A DNA stretch of 64,000 nucleotides. Source: CAVTTH01 sp963737545 (GTDB taxonomy: Bacteria > Verrucomicrobiota > Verrucomicrobiia > Chthoniobacterales > UBA10450). Positions 44,175-53,600 of this stretch are shown here, piece after piece (position 1 is the first letter of the stretch; each line of letters starts with the position of its first letter). The stretch covers positions 682,001 through 746,000 of the forward strand of contig CAVTTH010000003.1 of assembly GCA_963737545.1 (NCBI GenBank), written 5' to 3'. The notes below the pieces were generated by a model, which saw only the letters and a program-made list of their open reading frames with translations, ran no database searches and was not told the origin of the DNA. A program made the position numbers and the translations under genes.

Positions 44175-44537
44175 CTACGACCCGACCACGAAGCTGTTGC
44201 CTTCGCTGTCCTTAAAGATCGCGTATGTGCCCCACGATTCCTCTTTTGGCGGGCCGTTGAATTCGACGCCACGCGCCTTCAGCTCTTCATAGGTCTTCTC
44301 GATGTCGTCGCATGAATACGACATGTTCATGAAGGTCCCGATCCGCTTTTCATCTCCTTCCGCGGTGAACAACACCACCCGCGTCTCTGCCTTCGGCACG
44401 CGCAGTTCGATCCAGCGCTGTTTATCGTCGAACGGTTGATCAGTGATGATGGTGAACCCGAGCTTCTCCGTGTAAAAATCGAGCGCGCGGTTCTGGTCGC
44501 GGACTGGGATGCTGATGAATTTGATTTGTTTGATCAT
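44175..44537 (-). CDS. VOC-family (glyoxalase-like) protein
   Basis: The 120-residue product has the paired beta-alpha-beta-beta-beta modules of the vicinal oxygen chelate fold: FISIPVRDQNRALDFYTEKL with GFTI, and SCDDIEKTYEELKARGVEF with WGTYAIFKDSEGNSFVV. Metal-ligand candidates exist, but the substrate is unknown; relatives include glyoxalases, dioxygenases and antibiotic-binding proteins. The start at 44537 leaves a clean N-terminus. It is divergent from the wHTH regulator (104 bp apart), which may control it. Confidence 0.88.
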   Translation of the reverse strand: MIKQIKFISIPVRDQNRALDFYTEKLGFTIITDQPFDDKQRWIELRVPKAETRVVLFTAEGDEKRIGTFMNMSYSCDDIEKTYEELKARGVEFNGPPKEESWGTYAIFKDSEGNSFVVGS

Positions 44538-44641
44538 GGCGACCGGAGCGTAAATCCGCACACCCGCGAACGTCCAGCGGCGGACGGCATTCGCGTGCAG
44601 AAAGTCTTGTCCGATTATTGGTATAGCCGCTAAAAGAAAGA

Positions 44642-44953
44642 GTGCCGCGTTTCCGCGAAGTTGTCCCGGTGGATGATTACGTGCTCGACGTTCTCCTGCG
44701 GGATATTGTCGGACATGATCGCCAACCGGCCACATTTCTGGTTTATCTCTACCTGTACGGAAAGGCCGCACGCGGAAAATGGAAACCGGTGCCGGCAAGT
44801 TTGCGCACGCTGGCGGAGGCGACCGGTCTTTCCAAGAGCGCCGTGCAAACCGCGCTGGAGAAATTGCGCTACCGCGAATTGATCGACACCACGCGCGAAC
44901 ACGCCACCGCCGTGCCCCGGCATCGTGTTCTCCGGCACTGGCGCAGACAATGA
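44642..44953 (+). CDS. Winged-helix DNA-binding protein (helix-turn-helix regulator)
   Basis: A GTG start gives 103 residues. A helical N-terminus (VLDVLLRDIVGHDRQPATFL) precedes a winged HTH: KPVPASLRTLAEATGLSKSA, VQTALEKLRYRELIDTTREH. This has the look of a short GntR/MarR-like or replication-initiator-like wHTH domain. It lacks an effector domain. It faces away from the VOC-family gene, so it could be its regulator. A TA-type context was considered, but no partner was found. Confidence 0.75.
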   Translation: MPRFREVVPVDDYVLDVLLRDIVGHDRQPATFLVYLYLYGKAARGKWKPVPASLRTLAEATGLSKSAVQTALEKLRYRELIDTTREHATAVPRHRVLRHWRRQ

Positions 44954-45012
44954 GCGGACTGATCAACTGAAATTGATTGCAAGGTGCGTGACCCCGGGCA
45001 TTCTCTTCCGTC

Positions 45013-47157
45013 ATGAAGACGAATCGCTTCTTGTTTCTGATTGGCGCCTCGATCGCGCTATCGTTTAACGCTGCTGTCGCGGCCGAACCAAATTCGAAGA
45101 CGCCGAAAAAGCCGGTGACGGATGAATACCAGGGCGTCAAGGTCGAAGACCCTTATCAATGGCTGGAGCAGGACGATGCGGCGGAAGTCAAAGCCTGGTC
45201 GGACGCGCAGAACAAACGGACGCGCGCCTACCTCGATAAGCTGCCAGATCGGGCCGCGATCGAGAAAACGTTGACCGATTGGTTCGCGAAAACTTCGCCG
45301 AGTTATTCTGCGCTCGTCTCGCGGCCGGGCATTTTGTTCGCGATGAAATTCCAGCCGCCCAAGCAACAGCCGATGCTGGTGACGCTCGCATCGGCCGACG
45401 ACCTGAAGTCGGAAAAGGTGCTGATCGATCCGAACGCGATGGACGCGAAAGGCACGACGACGATCGATTGGTTCGTGCCGTCGCTCGATGGCAAAATGGT
45501 GGCGGTCTCGCTTTCCCAAGGCGGCAGCGAAGATGGCACGCTGCATTTTTGCGATGTGGCGACGGCGACGGCGTTGCCGGAAACAATCGCACATGTTCAG
45601 TTTCCGACCGCCGGTGGAAGCGCGGCGTGGAATGCGGATGGGACCGGCGTCTATTACACGCGATTCCCGCGCAAGGGCGAGCGACCCGAAGCTGATCTGA
45701 ATTTCTATCAGCAGATTTATTTCCACAAACTCGGAACGCCGGATGCGAGTGACAGTTATTCGATCGGAAAGGACTTTCCGCGGATCGCCGAGATCGCGCT
45801 GCAATCTTCACGCGACGGAAAATACGTTCTGGCGACGGTCGCGAACGGCGACGGCGGCGATTTCGCGCACTACCTGCTCGGGCCGGATGGAACGTGGAAG
45901 CAGCTGACGCAGTTCAGCGATCAGATCAAGCAAGCGCAGCTTGGACGCGACAACGCGATTTACATGCTTTCCCGGGCGGACGCGCCGCGCGGCAAGATTC
46001 TTCGGATGTCCCTCGATAAACCGGAGCTCGTGAGCGCGGCGATGATCGTGCCGGCGAGCGACGCGGTCATCCAGGACATGGTCCCGACGGCGGACGCGCT
46101 CTTTGTCGAGGACTTGCTCGGCGGCCCGTCGCAAATCCGACGGTTTGGTTTGGACGGCAAGGGCGAGCAGCCCATTCCGATTCCAAAAATCTCCGCCGTG
46201 CAGGGGATGCTTGGGCTGGAGGATAATTCGTTACTCTTTCGCGCAGCCAGTTACACGGAGCCATCGAGCTGGTTCCATTGCGCCGAGGGAAAAGCTGAGC
46301 CGGTCAAGACCGCGTTGGTCGGGACTTCGCCGGTTTCATTTGCCGACATCGAAGTATCACGGGAATTTGCGACTTCGAAGGATGGCACAAAGATCCCACT
46401 CAACATTGTGCGCAAGAAAGGAACGAAACTGGACGGCCAGAATCCGACTCTGCTCTATGGCTACGGCGGTTACGGCATCAGCATGTCGCCCAATTTTGAT
46501 TTCACTCGAAGACTTTGGTTCGATCGGGGCGGCGTCTATGTGGTGGCGAACATCCGCGGCGGCGGCGAGTTCGGGGAAGAATGGCACAAGGCCGGAAACC
46601 TGACGAAGAAGCAGACTGTGTTCGATGATTTCGCGGCGACGGCGGAATACCTGATCAAACAGAAATGGACGAACCCGCAAAAACTCGCGCTCGTGGGCGG
46701 GAGCAACGGCGGCCTGTTGATGGGCGCGCTGATTACGCAACATCCCGAGCTAATGCACGCGGTCGTTTCGTTCGTCGGCATTTACGACATGCTCCGCGTC
46801 GAGCTGGCACCGAACGGCGCGTTCAATGTCACTGAATTCGGGACGGTGAAGGATCCGGAGCAGTTCAAGGCGCTTTATGCCTATTCGCCCTATCATCACG
46901 TCGTCGATGGAACGAAATATCCGGCGATCCTGATGATGACCGGTGCGAACGACGGCCGCGTCGCGCCTTATCATTCGCGCAAAATGATCGCGCGTCTCGA
47001 CGAAGCGAATAAATCCGACAAACCGATTCTGCTTCGCACCAGTTCAAGCGCCGGACATGGTATCGGGACCGCGCTGAGCGAACGGATCAAACAGCTCGCC
47101 GACCAATACTCATTCCTCTTCGCCCAGCTCGACATGCGCGCGAAAGCGAAAAAGTGA
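45013..47157 (+). CDS. Prolyl oligopeptidase family serine peptidase (S9A), secreted
   Basis: The 714-residue enzyme has a signal peptide (LFLIGASIALSFNAAVA), a seven-bladed beta-propeller with motif DPYQWLEQDD near its start, and a C-terminal alpha/beta-hydrolase domain. The catalytic Ser564 lies in GGSNGGLL, Asp647 in GANDGRVAPYHS, and His682 in SSAGHGIG. YGYGGYGISM and VVANIRGGGEFGEEWH are typical S9A motifs. It would cleave small proline-containing peptides in the periplasm. Its length is normal for the family. Confidence 0.96.
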   Translation: MKTNRFLFLIGASIALSFNAAVAAEPNSKTPKKPVTDEYQGVKVEDPYQWLEQDDAAEVKAWSDAQNKRTRAYLDKLPDRAAIEKTLTDWFAKTSPSYSALVSRPGILFAMKFQPPKQQPMLVTLASADDLKSEKVLIDPNAMDAKGTTTIDWFVPSLDGKMVAVSLSQGGSEDGTLHFCDVATATALPETIAHVQFPTAGGSAAWNADGTGVYYTRFPRKGERPEADLNFYQQIYFHKLGTPDASDSYSIGKDFPRIAEIALQSSRDGKYVLATVANGDGGDFAHYLLGPDGTWKQLTQFSDQIKQAQLGRDNAIYMLSRADAPRGKILRMSLDKPELVSAAMIVPASDAVIQDMVPTADALFVEDLLGGPSQIRRFGLDGKGEQPIPIPKISAVQGMLGLEDNSLLFRAASYTEPSSWFHCAEGKAEPVKTALVGTSPVSFADIEVSREFATSKDGTKIPLNIVRKKGTKLDGQNPTLLYGYGGYGISMSPNFDFTRRLWFDRGGVYVVANIRGGGEFGEEWHKAGNLTKKQTVFDDFAATAEYLIKQKWTNPQKLALVGGSNGGLLMGALITQHPELMHAVVSFVGIYDMLRVELAPNGAFNVTEFGTVKDPEQFKALYAYSPYHHVVDGTKYPAILMMTGANDGRVAPYHSRKMIARLDEANKSDKPILLRTSSSAGHGIGTALSERIKQLADQYSFLFAQLDMRAKAKK

Positions 47158-47241
47158 AGGCGCAATAGTTTCCGTCCAACAGACCCGGCTCTGGCCCCGA
47201 AAAAATCGCGGTTTGGCGCGCCGGCAGCTTCTTTTTGAAGC

Positions 47242-48033
47242 ATGCCGCTATTCCCATCGAAGGTGATGCGCCGCAACCGCGCCGCGTTCGTTTGTTCGCT
47301 AGTGGCGATTCTCCTGGCGATGCTGCCGGATTCAGATGCGCAAAATTCTTCGCCAAATCGGCGTGACAAATTCACAACACCATATCAGCCGTTCTCGTTC
47401 AACGTCGCTTCCGCGGACCGCAGGCCAATAACCAGCGCAACAAATCGAGAGGACGCTGCGCCGAGAGCGATCCGGGTTGCGTACAACCTGTCGCAGCCAG
47501 CGCCGATCGCGGTTCCACGCGCGGAACCGGTGAATGATTATGATGACGAGCGAGAATCTCAACCGGTGGGGACCGTCGCCGTTGAACCCGAAAGAAGAGA
47601 ATCGCGGCCGATGGTGCCAGGAAATCGAGCGGTATTACGGAATGGAATCGCGTACGCGCCTGCGCGCGCGCCGGACAGAGTGAAGGCGGCCATCTGGGCA
47701 GCGAACGCGCTGCGTCACAAACCTTACGAATGGGGCGGCGGACACGGCTCATTTAACGATGACGGCTACGATTGTTCGGGATCTGTTTCTTTCGCGTTGC
47801 ATGGCGGTAGTTTGCTCCCGACACCATTGCCTTCGAATGACTTTATGCGTTATGGCCAGCGTGGCCGCGGTCGGTGGATCACAATTTATTCCCGGCCCGG
47901 TCACACTTTCGCGGTCATCGCCGGTCTTCGGTTCGACACCACGGACTTCCGCTATGGCGACGTCGGCCCGCGCTGGCACGCCGACCGCCGCGACACACGC
48001 GGCTTCGTCGCGCGACATCCGGCCGGAGCATAG
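47242..48033 (+). CDS. Secreted NlpC/P60-like protein with long N-terminal linker
   Basis: The 263-residue protein has a signal-like segment (FVCSLVAILLAMLP) and a long low-complexity Arg/Pro-rich linker. Its C-terminal domain is closely related to that of 20662-21186: VKAAIWAANALRHKPYEWGG with GHGSFNDDGYDCSG (Cys), GHTFAVIAGLRFDTT (His) and GFVARHPAGA. The catalytic Cys and His of the NlpC/P60 fold are present. It is probably a cell-wall hydrolase or transpeptidase-like enzyme. The linker might attach it to the envelope. Confidence 0.78.
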   Translation: MPLFPSKVMRRNRAAFVCSLVAILLAMLPDSDAQNSSPNRRDKFTTPYQPFSFNVASADRRPITSATNREDAAPRAIRVAYNLSQPAPIAVPRAEPVNDYDDERESQPVGTVAVEPERRESRPMVPGNRAVLRNGIAYAPARAPDRVKAAIWAANALRHKPYEWGGGHGSFNDDGYDCSGSVSFALHGGSLLPTPLPSNDFMRYGQRGRGRWITIYSRPGHTFAVIAGLRFDTTDFRYGDVGPRWHADRRDTRGFVARHPAGA

Positions 48034-48111
48034 AGAGACAGGGCCGGCGGATTGCTCATTTCTAACAAAAATTCCATGGGCGCGCCGGTCAGAATTCATT
48101 ACTGTAGCCGG

Positions 48112-48777
48112 ATGGCACGCGGCGCACTTCCGGCGATTCTGCTTTTCCTTATCGGCATGACCAGCTCCTCTCTGGCGGCGGAGCCGGTCGTGCCGAGTGA
48201 AAACAGCGACGGCTGGAAGCAGGGCCCTGATAAGGGCGGTGTCACCATCTCCAGCCGTCCACATGTCGGTTCGTCGCTCAGGGAATTCAAAGCAGTGGGC
48301 GCAGTCGACGCACCCACCCGCGCTGTCCATGGCGTGCTCGAAGACTTCGAAAACTACCCGAGCTTCATGCCGTACATCACGGAATGCCGGCTGGTGAAGA
48401 AGGAAAACGACTCGATCGTCACTTACCAGCGTCTTTCGCCCAAGATTGTCACGGATCGCGATTACACACTGCGTGTCTACCGGAAATCGTGGAGCGGAGA
48501 GAGCGGACTCTGTTATCTCAGCCGTTGGCAATCGGCGAATGAGTCCGGACCGGCCGAGAAACCCGGTGTATTGCGAGTAAAGTTATGCGAAGGCGAGTGG
48601 TTGCTCGAGCCGGAAGGCGCGACCAAAACGCGTGCGACCTATTCCATTTATACTGATAGCGGCGGCGCTATTCCAGCTTTCATTGCCAATAAGATCAGCG
48701 AGATGGGAATCAGGAAGGTTTTCGCCGCGTTGCGCAAGCAGGTGCAAGACCCGAAGTATCGCGCACTGGCGCGGTAG
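48112..48777 (+). CDS. START/SRPBCC-like secreted lipid-binding protein
   Basis: The 221-residue product from 48112 has a signal peptide (ALPAILLFLIGMTSSSLA) and a helix-grip START/Bet-v1-like domain: REFKAVGAVDAPTRAVHGVL, EDFENYPSFMPYITECRLVK and TRATYSIYTDSGGAIPAFIA. The last phrase followed by KISEMGIRKVF is typical of bacterial START-domain proteins. It likely binds a hydrophobic ligand in the periplasm. A start at 48052 is in frame but would put about 20 extra residues ahead of the signal. Confidence 0.82.
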   Translation: MARGALPAILLFLIGMTSSSLAAEPVVPSENSDGWKQGPDKGGVTISSRPHVGSSLREFKAVGAVDAPTRAVHGVLEDFENYPSFMPYITECRLVKKENDSIVTYQRLSPKIVTDRDYTLRVYRKSWSGESGLCYLSRWQSANESGPAEKPGVLRVKLCEGEWLLEPEGATKTRATYSIYTDSGGAIPAFIANKISEMGIRKVFAALRKQVQDPKYRALAR

Positions 48778-48828
48778 GGTTCTCAAGTCCGGAGGCAGGC
48801 TACCCAAATCTGGCCCAACCCGAATTAT

Positions 48829-49008
48829 CTAATATCGCGGGGTAGAAAAATCCCCTCCAGGCGGCGGGAGGTGGCTTGTCGGATCCGGCGAGTTCGGCGC
48901 CGGACCCCGCTGGGTGTCAGCATCTTCATCTGACATGTATGAATCACTGGCGCACCCAGCGACGAGAAGCGCAAGGATCGAGATGATAAGCAGGAAATGA
49001 ATCTTCAT
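48829..49008 (-). CDS. Small lipoprotein
   Basis: A 59-residue product with a clear lipoprotein signal (IISILALLVAGCASDSYMSD). The cysteine at residue 19 would be lipidated. The mature tail is short, Asp/Pro-rich and without a domain. The preferred ATG is at 49008, as the ORF upstream to 49110 lacks coding sense. Function unknown; possibly an outer-membrane packing lipoprotein. Confidence 0.7.
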   Translation of the reverse strand: MKIHFLLIISILALLVAGCASDSYMSDEDADTQRGPAPNSPDPTSHLPPPGGDFSTPRY

Positions 49009-49108
49009 TACGCAATCACTATTATCCTTACTTTTTCGATGAGCAATCAGGGCCTGAGAGCATGAAATCCTCTTGCTCGCGAGCGGAAGCGGACGGAGCC
49101 TTTCCCTC

Positions 49109-49975
49109 ATGGAAAGCTCCCCTGCTCAATATGCGCATCCTGAAGCGCTGGTCGATGCTGCCTGGCTCGAAAAACACCTGAGCGACGGCGACGTTCGTCT
49201 CATCGAATCAAACGAAGACATTCTGCTTTACGACACCGGACATATTCCCGGAGCGGTGCATATCGATTGGCGCGCCGATCTGCAGGACCCGGTTATCCGC
49301 GATTACATCGCGCCCGACAAATTTGCCAGACTTTGCAGCCGCAGTGGGATCACGCCGGACACGACCTGCGTTTTTTACGGCGACAAAGCAAACTGGTGGG
49401 CGTGTTACGCGCTGTGGGCCTTCCGGCTCTTCGGGCACGAGAAGGTGAAAATCCTCAATGGCGGCCGCGACAAATGGAAGGCGGAAGGCCGGGCAATGAC
49501 GCGCGAGATTCCGAAATATCCGCTCTCGAATTATCCGATGCCGAAAAAGCGTTTCGACAAGGAAATTCGCGCGTTTGCGGACGAAGCACTCACGCAAAGC
49601 AAGGCCGGGAAGCCGCTCATTGATGTGCGATCGCCGGGAGAGTTCAAAGGCGAAATCACGCACATGGCCGAGTATCCGCAGGAAGGCGTATTGCGCGGCG
49701 GCCACATTCCGGGCGCGAAAAGCATACCATGGAAAACGGCTACGAACGAAGACTCCACCTTCAAGTCCGCCGGGGAGCTGGCGAAAATTTATCAGGAACA
49801 GTGCGAACTCAAGCCGGGGACTGACACGGTCGTATATTGCCGAATCGGCGAACGCTCGAGTCACACTTGGTTTGTGCTCACATACCTCCTCGGACTCGAT
49901 AACGTGCGAAACTACGACGGATCCTGGACAGAGTGGGGCAATAAGGTCGGGGCGCCAATCGAGAAGGGGGCATAG
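49109..49975 (+). CDS. Thiosulfate/3-mercaptopyruvate sulfurtransferase (two-domain rhodanese)
   Basis: A 288-residue tandem rhodanese. The inactive N-terminal domain contains YDTGHIPGAVHIDWRADLQD. The C-terminal domain has IDVRSPGEFKGEITHMAEYP and catalytic Cys244 in the loop VVYCRIGERSSHTW. The loop CRIGER suits thiosulfate as donor. It forms a persulfide and hands sulfur to an acceptor. A SufE gene lies 119 bp downstream, suggesting a sulfur-relay or Fe-S assembly role. The start ATG at 49109 is preferred over 49073. Confidence 0.93.
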   Translation: MESSPAQYAHPEALVDAAWLEKHLSDGDVRLIESNEDILLYDTGHIPGAVHIDWRADLQDPVIRDYIAPDKFARLCSRSGITPDTTCVFYGDKANWWACYALWAFRLFGHEKVKILNGGRDKWKAEGRAMTREIPKYPLSNYPMPKKRFDKEIRAFADEALTQSKAGKPLIDVRSPGEFKGEITHMAEYPQEGVLRGGHIPGAKSIPWKTATNEDSTFKSAGELAKIYQEQCELKPGTDTVVYCRIGERSSHTWFVLTYLLGLDNVRNYDGSWTEWGNKVGAPIEKGA

Positions 49976-50028
49976 TCGTTTCCCGCCAACGAAGGCGATC
50001 CAACTTGCGAAGGCTGAACGTAGTAGAG

Positions 50029-50060
50029 CCACGGGATTCCTCGACTACGCTCGGAATGAC
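50029..50060. repeat. Half copy of the type-1 repeat
   Basis: gccacgggattcctcgactacgctcggaatgac resembles the right arm of the type-1 inverted repeats. No left arm is present nearby. It lies between the rhodanese and sufE genes. Confidence 0.55.
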
Positions 50061-50093
50061 AGGAAGCTGAACACGAGATAAATTCAACTGCCG

Positions 50094-50549
50094 ATGTATC
50101 CCCCGAAGCTGGACAAGATCATCAACCTTTTTGAAATGCTGCCCGAAGACGAGCGGCGTGAAACGCTCGTGTCGTACGCCGACAACGCGAAGAAGCAGGA
50201 ACCAAGGGAAGGCGAGAAATTCGACCTCGAAGATATCCGTAAGGATGAGGAATGCGCGGACACAGTAGGCGTTTATTTGCAGGTGGATGATCAAGGCAAA
50301 GCACATTTGCGCATGACGCTCGGTCCAGAGGTGCAAACACTCACACGCGCGATGACGGCTATTCTGTGCAAGGGCCTCGAGGGAGCGACCCCCCAGGAAA
50401 TTCTCGATCTGCCGAGTGATTTCGTGACCCGCATTGTCGGCGCGGAACTCGTTCGTGTTCGCAGCCAGACAACCTATTACGTGCTGACGCGCATCAAAGG
50501 CATCTGCAAGGTTTACCTCGACCGCCAGCGCATGGCGGAGGTGGCGTAG
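50094..50549 (+). CDS. sufE: SufE-family sulfur acceptor
   Basis: The 151-residue protein has the SufE fold: IINLFEMLPEDERRETLVSY, the loop with the conserved cysteine (DEECADTVGVYLQVDDQG, Cys54 where E. coli SufE has its persulfide Cys), and TAILCKGLEGATPQEILDLP. SufE accepts persulfide sulfur from SufS for Fe-S cluster assembly. It stands alone with a rhodanese upstream; sufBCDS are not in the window. The loop wording differs from the E. coli GCQSQVW, so activity should be taken with some care. Confidence 0.88.
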   Translation: MYPPKLDKIINLFEMLPEDERRETLVSYADNAKKQEPREGEKFDLEDIRKDEECADTVGVYLQVDDQGKAHLRMTLGPEVQTLTRAMTAILCKGLEGATPQEILDLPSDFVTRIVGAELVRVRSQTTYYVLTRIKGICKVYLDRQRMAEVA

Positions 50550-50624
50550 CACATTTTCCTTCCTCCGCTCGCGCTAGCGATTCGCGCGTGAACTTCGACT
50601 GATTTCCGCTATCCTCCGCTGCCA

Positions 50625-53600
50625 ATGCCGCGGAACGATCAGATCAAGAAAATCTTGCTCATCGGCTCCGGTCCGATCGTGATCGGGCAGGGTTGCGAAT
50701 TTGATTATTCCGGCGTCCAGGCCTGCAAAGCCCTGCGAGAGGAAGGTTATCAGGTCGTCCTGGTGAATTCGAACCCGGCCACGATCATGACCGATCCCGA
50801 ATTCGCTGACCGCACCTATATCGAACCGATCACGCCGGAAGTCATCGAAGCGATTCTCGAACGCGAGAAACCGGACGCGATCCTGCCCACCATGGGCGGC
50901 CAGACCGCCTTGAACGCTGCGATGGAATTGAATCGCAACGGTGCGCTCGCCCGCCACGCGGTGCGATTGATTGGCGCCAACGCGCAGGCCATTGCCAAGG
51001 GCGAAGATCGCCAGCTTTTCAAGGAAGCGATGCTGCGCATTGGGCTGGAAGTTCCGCGTTCGGGCGTAGCTCACTCGTTAGCCGAGGCCAGCCGAATCGC
51101 CGATGAGATCGGCACTTTCCCGCTCATCGTTCGGCCAGCCTTTACTCTCGGCGGATCAGGCGGCGGCATCGCTTATAACCGCGATGAGCTCGACGAAATC
51201 GCCGCGCGCGGCCTTGCGTTATCACCCGTCACCGAAGTGCTGATCGATGAGTCGCTCGTCGGTTGGAAGGAATTCGAGATGGAGGTGATGCGCGATTGTG
51301 CTGATAACTGCGTCGTCGTCTGCTCGATTGAGAATTTCGATCCCATGGGGGTGCACACGGGCGATTCGATCACGGTCGCGCCGATCCAGACTCTTTCCGA
51401 CCGTGAGTATCAATTGATGCGCGACGCTTCCTTCGCCGTGATTCGCGAAATCGGCGTCGAGACGGGCGGTTCGAACATTCAGTTTGCTGTCGATCCAGCC
51501 AATGGTCGCATGGTGGTGATCGAAATGAATCCGCGCGTCTCGCGTTCAAGCGCGCTGGCATCGAAAGCAACCGGTTTCCCGATCGCAAAGATTGCGGCCA
51601 AGCTGGCGGTTGGCTACACGCTCGACGAAATCCGGAATGACATTACTCGCGAGACGCCAGCGAGCTTCGAGCCTACGATTGATTACTGCGTCGTAAAAGT
51701 ACCGCGGTTCACCTTCGAAAAATTCCCGCAGGCCGACCCGACCCTGACCACGCAAATGAAAAGCGTCGGCGAGGCGATGGCGATCGGACGGACATTCAAG
51801 GAAGCGCTCCAAAAAGCGCTGCGCAGTCTGGAAATCAAGCGGTTTGGCTTATGCGCTGATGGAAATGAGCGGCGAGTCGATGCGGAAACGTTGCGCCACA
51901 AACTTAGCGTGCCGAACGCGGAACGGATTTTTCATCTCGCGCAAGCGTTTCAGGATGCAATGACGATCGACGAAGTCTTCCAGCTGACAAAAATCGATCC
52001 CTGGTTTTTGCAGAACGTAAAACAAGTTGTGGAGGATTCCTCGAAGATGGACCTGGGGTCCGATTTTCGACGGTTCAAACGTCTCGGCTTTTCCGATCGC
52101 CAACTGGCGCATGCCGGCAAATCGAGCGAATCCGAGATTCGCACGCGGCGCAAAGCTGCCGGCGTCGTTCCCACCTATCGTCTGGTCGACACTTGCGCCG
52201 CTGAGTTCGAGGCCTACACGCCCTATTACTATTCGACCTACGGCGACGAAAACGAAATCCGCGCAAGCGCCAGGCGCAAAATCATGATCCTTGGAGGCGG
52301 CCCGAACCGGATCGGACAGGGAATCGAATTCGACTACTGCTGCGTCCACGCCGCCTTCGCGCTCCGCGACCTCGGCTTCGAAACGATCATGGTGAATTCG
52401 AATCCAGAGACCGTTTCGACCGATTACGATACAAGCGACAAACTTTATTTCGAGCCGCTCACTCTCGAAGACGTGCTCAATATTTACGATCAGGAAAAAC
52501 CGGAAGGCGTGATCGTTCAATTCGGTGGACAAACACCGCTCAACCTCGCCGCAGGACTGCGCGCGGCCAACGTCCCGATCATTGGAACACAGGCCGAGAG
52601 CATCGAGATGGCGGAGGACCGAAAATTATTCGCTGCCATGCTGGAGAAGCTCGGGTTGCGGCAAACTCCCAATGGTTCGGCAGTGAGTATCAAGGAAGCA
52701 GTGCAGATCGCGCAGAAAATTGGCTATCCCGTACTGGTGCGGCCGTCGTTCGTCCTGGGCGGTCGCGCCATGGAACTCATCTACAATGAGGAAGATCTCC
52801 GGCGGTACATGCAGAGCGCGATCGAAGTTAGTTCGCATCGTCCCGTTCTCGTCGATCGCTTCCTGGAGGATGCAATCGAAGTCGACGTCGATTGCATTGC
52901 TGATGGCGAAATCGCCGTCATCGGCGCGATCATGGAACATATCGAGCAAGCCGGCATTCACAGCGGCGACAGCGCCTGCGTCATCCCGACCTTCTCTCTT
53001 TCAAAAGCCGTGCTCGCTGAGATCACAACCGCGACCAAAGCGATGGCTCGGGAGCTGAATGTGCGCGGCCTGATGAACGTGCAGTTCGCCGTCAAAGGCA
53101 GCGACGTCTACGTGCTGGAAGTAAACCCGCGCGCGTCACGCACCGTTCCTTTCGTCAGCAAAGCGATCGGCGTTCCGCTGGCAAAACTGGCTGCGAAAGT
53201 GATGACGGGAAAAACTTTGCGCGAACTCGGGTTCACCGAAGAGATCGTGCCGAAACATTTTTCGGTGAAGGAAGCCGTCTTCCCTTTTCTGCGCTATCAA
53301 GGCGCCGACATTTCGCTCGGGCCGGAGATGAAGTCCACCGGCGAAGTGATGGGGATCGACGAGGATCTCGGGATCGCCTATGCGAAATCGCAGATGGCCG
53401 CGCCGCCGCCCTTGCCCAAGACAGGAAACGTCTTTGTCAGCGTGAGAGACATCGACAAGGAAAGTGTAATTCCGCTCGCGCGGGAATTCATCGCGCTCGG
53501 TTTCGGCATCATCTCCACCAGTGGGACGGCAGCAACGCTGGAAGCGGCCGGCATTCCCGTCTCAAGAGTTTTTAAGATTCGCGAAGGTCGTCCGCATGTC

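Noticed and set aside
44642..44953. wHTH gene as an antitoxin of a toxin-antitoxin pair
   Set aside because: No toxin-like neighbour; the adjacent gene is a VOC-family protein read in the opposite direction.
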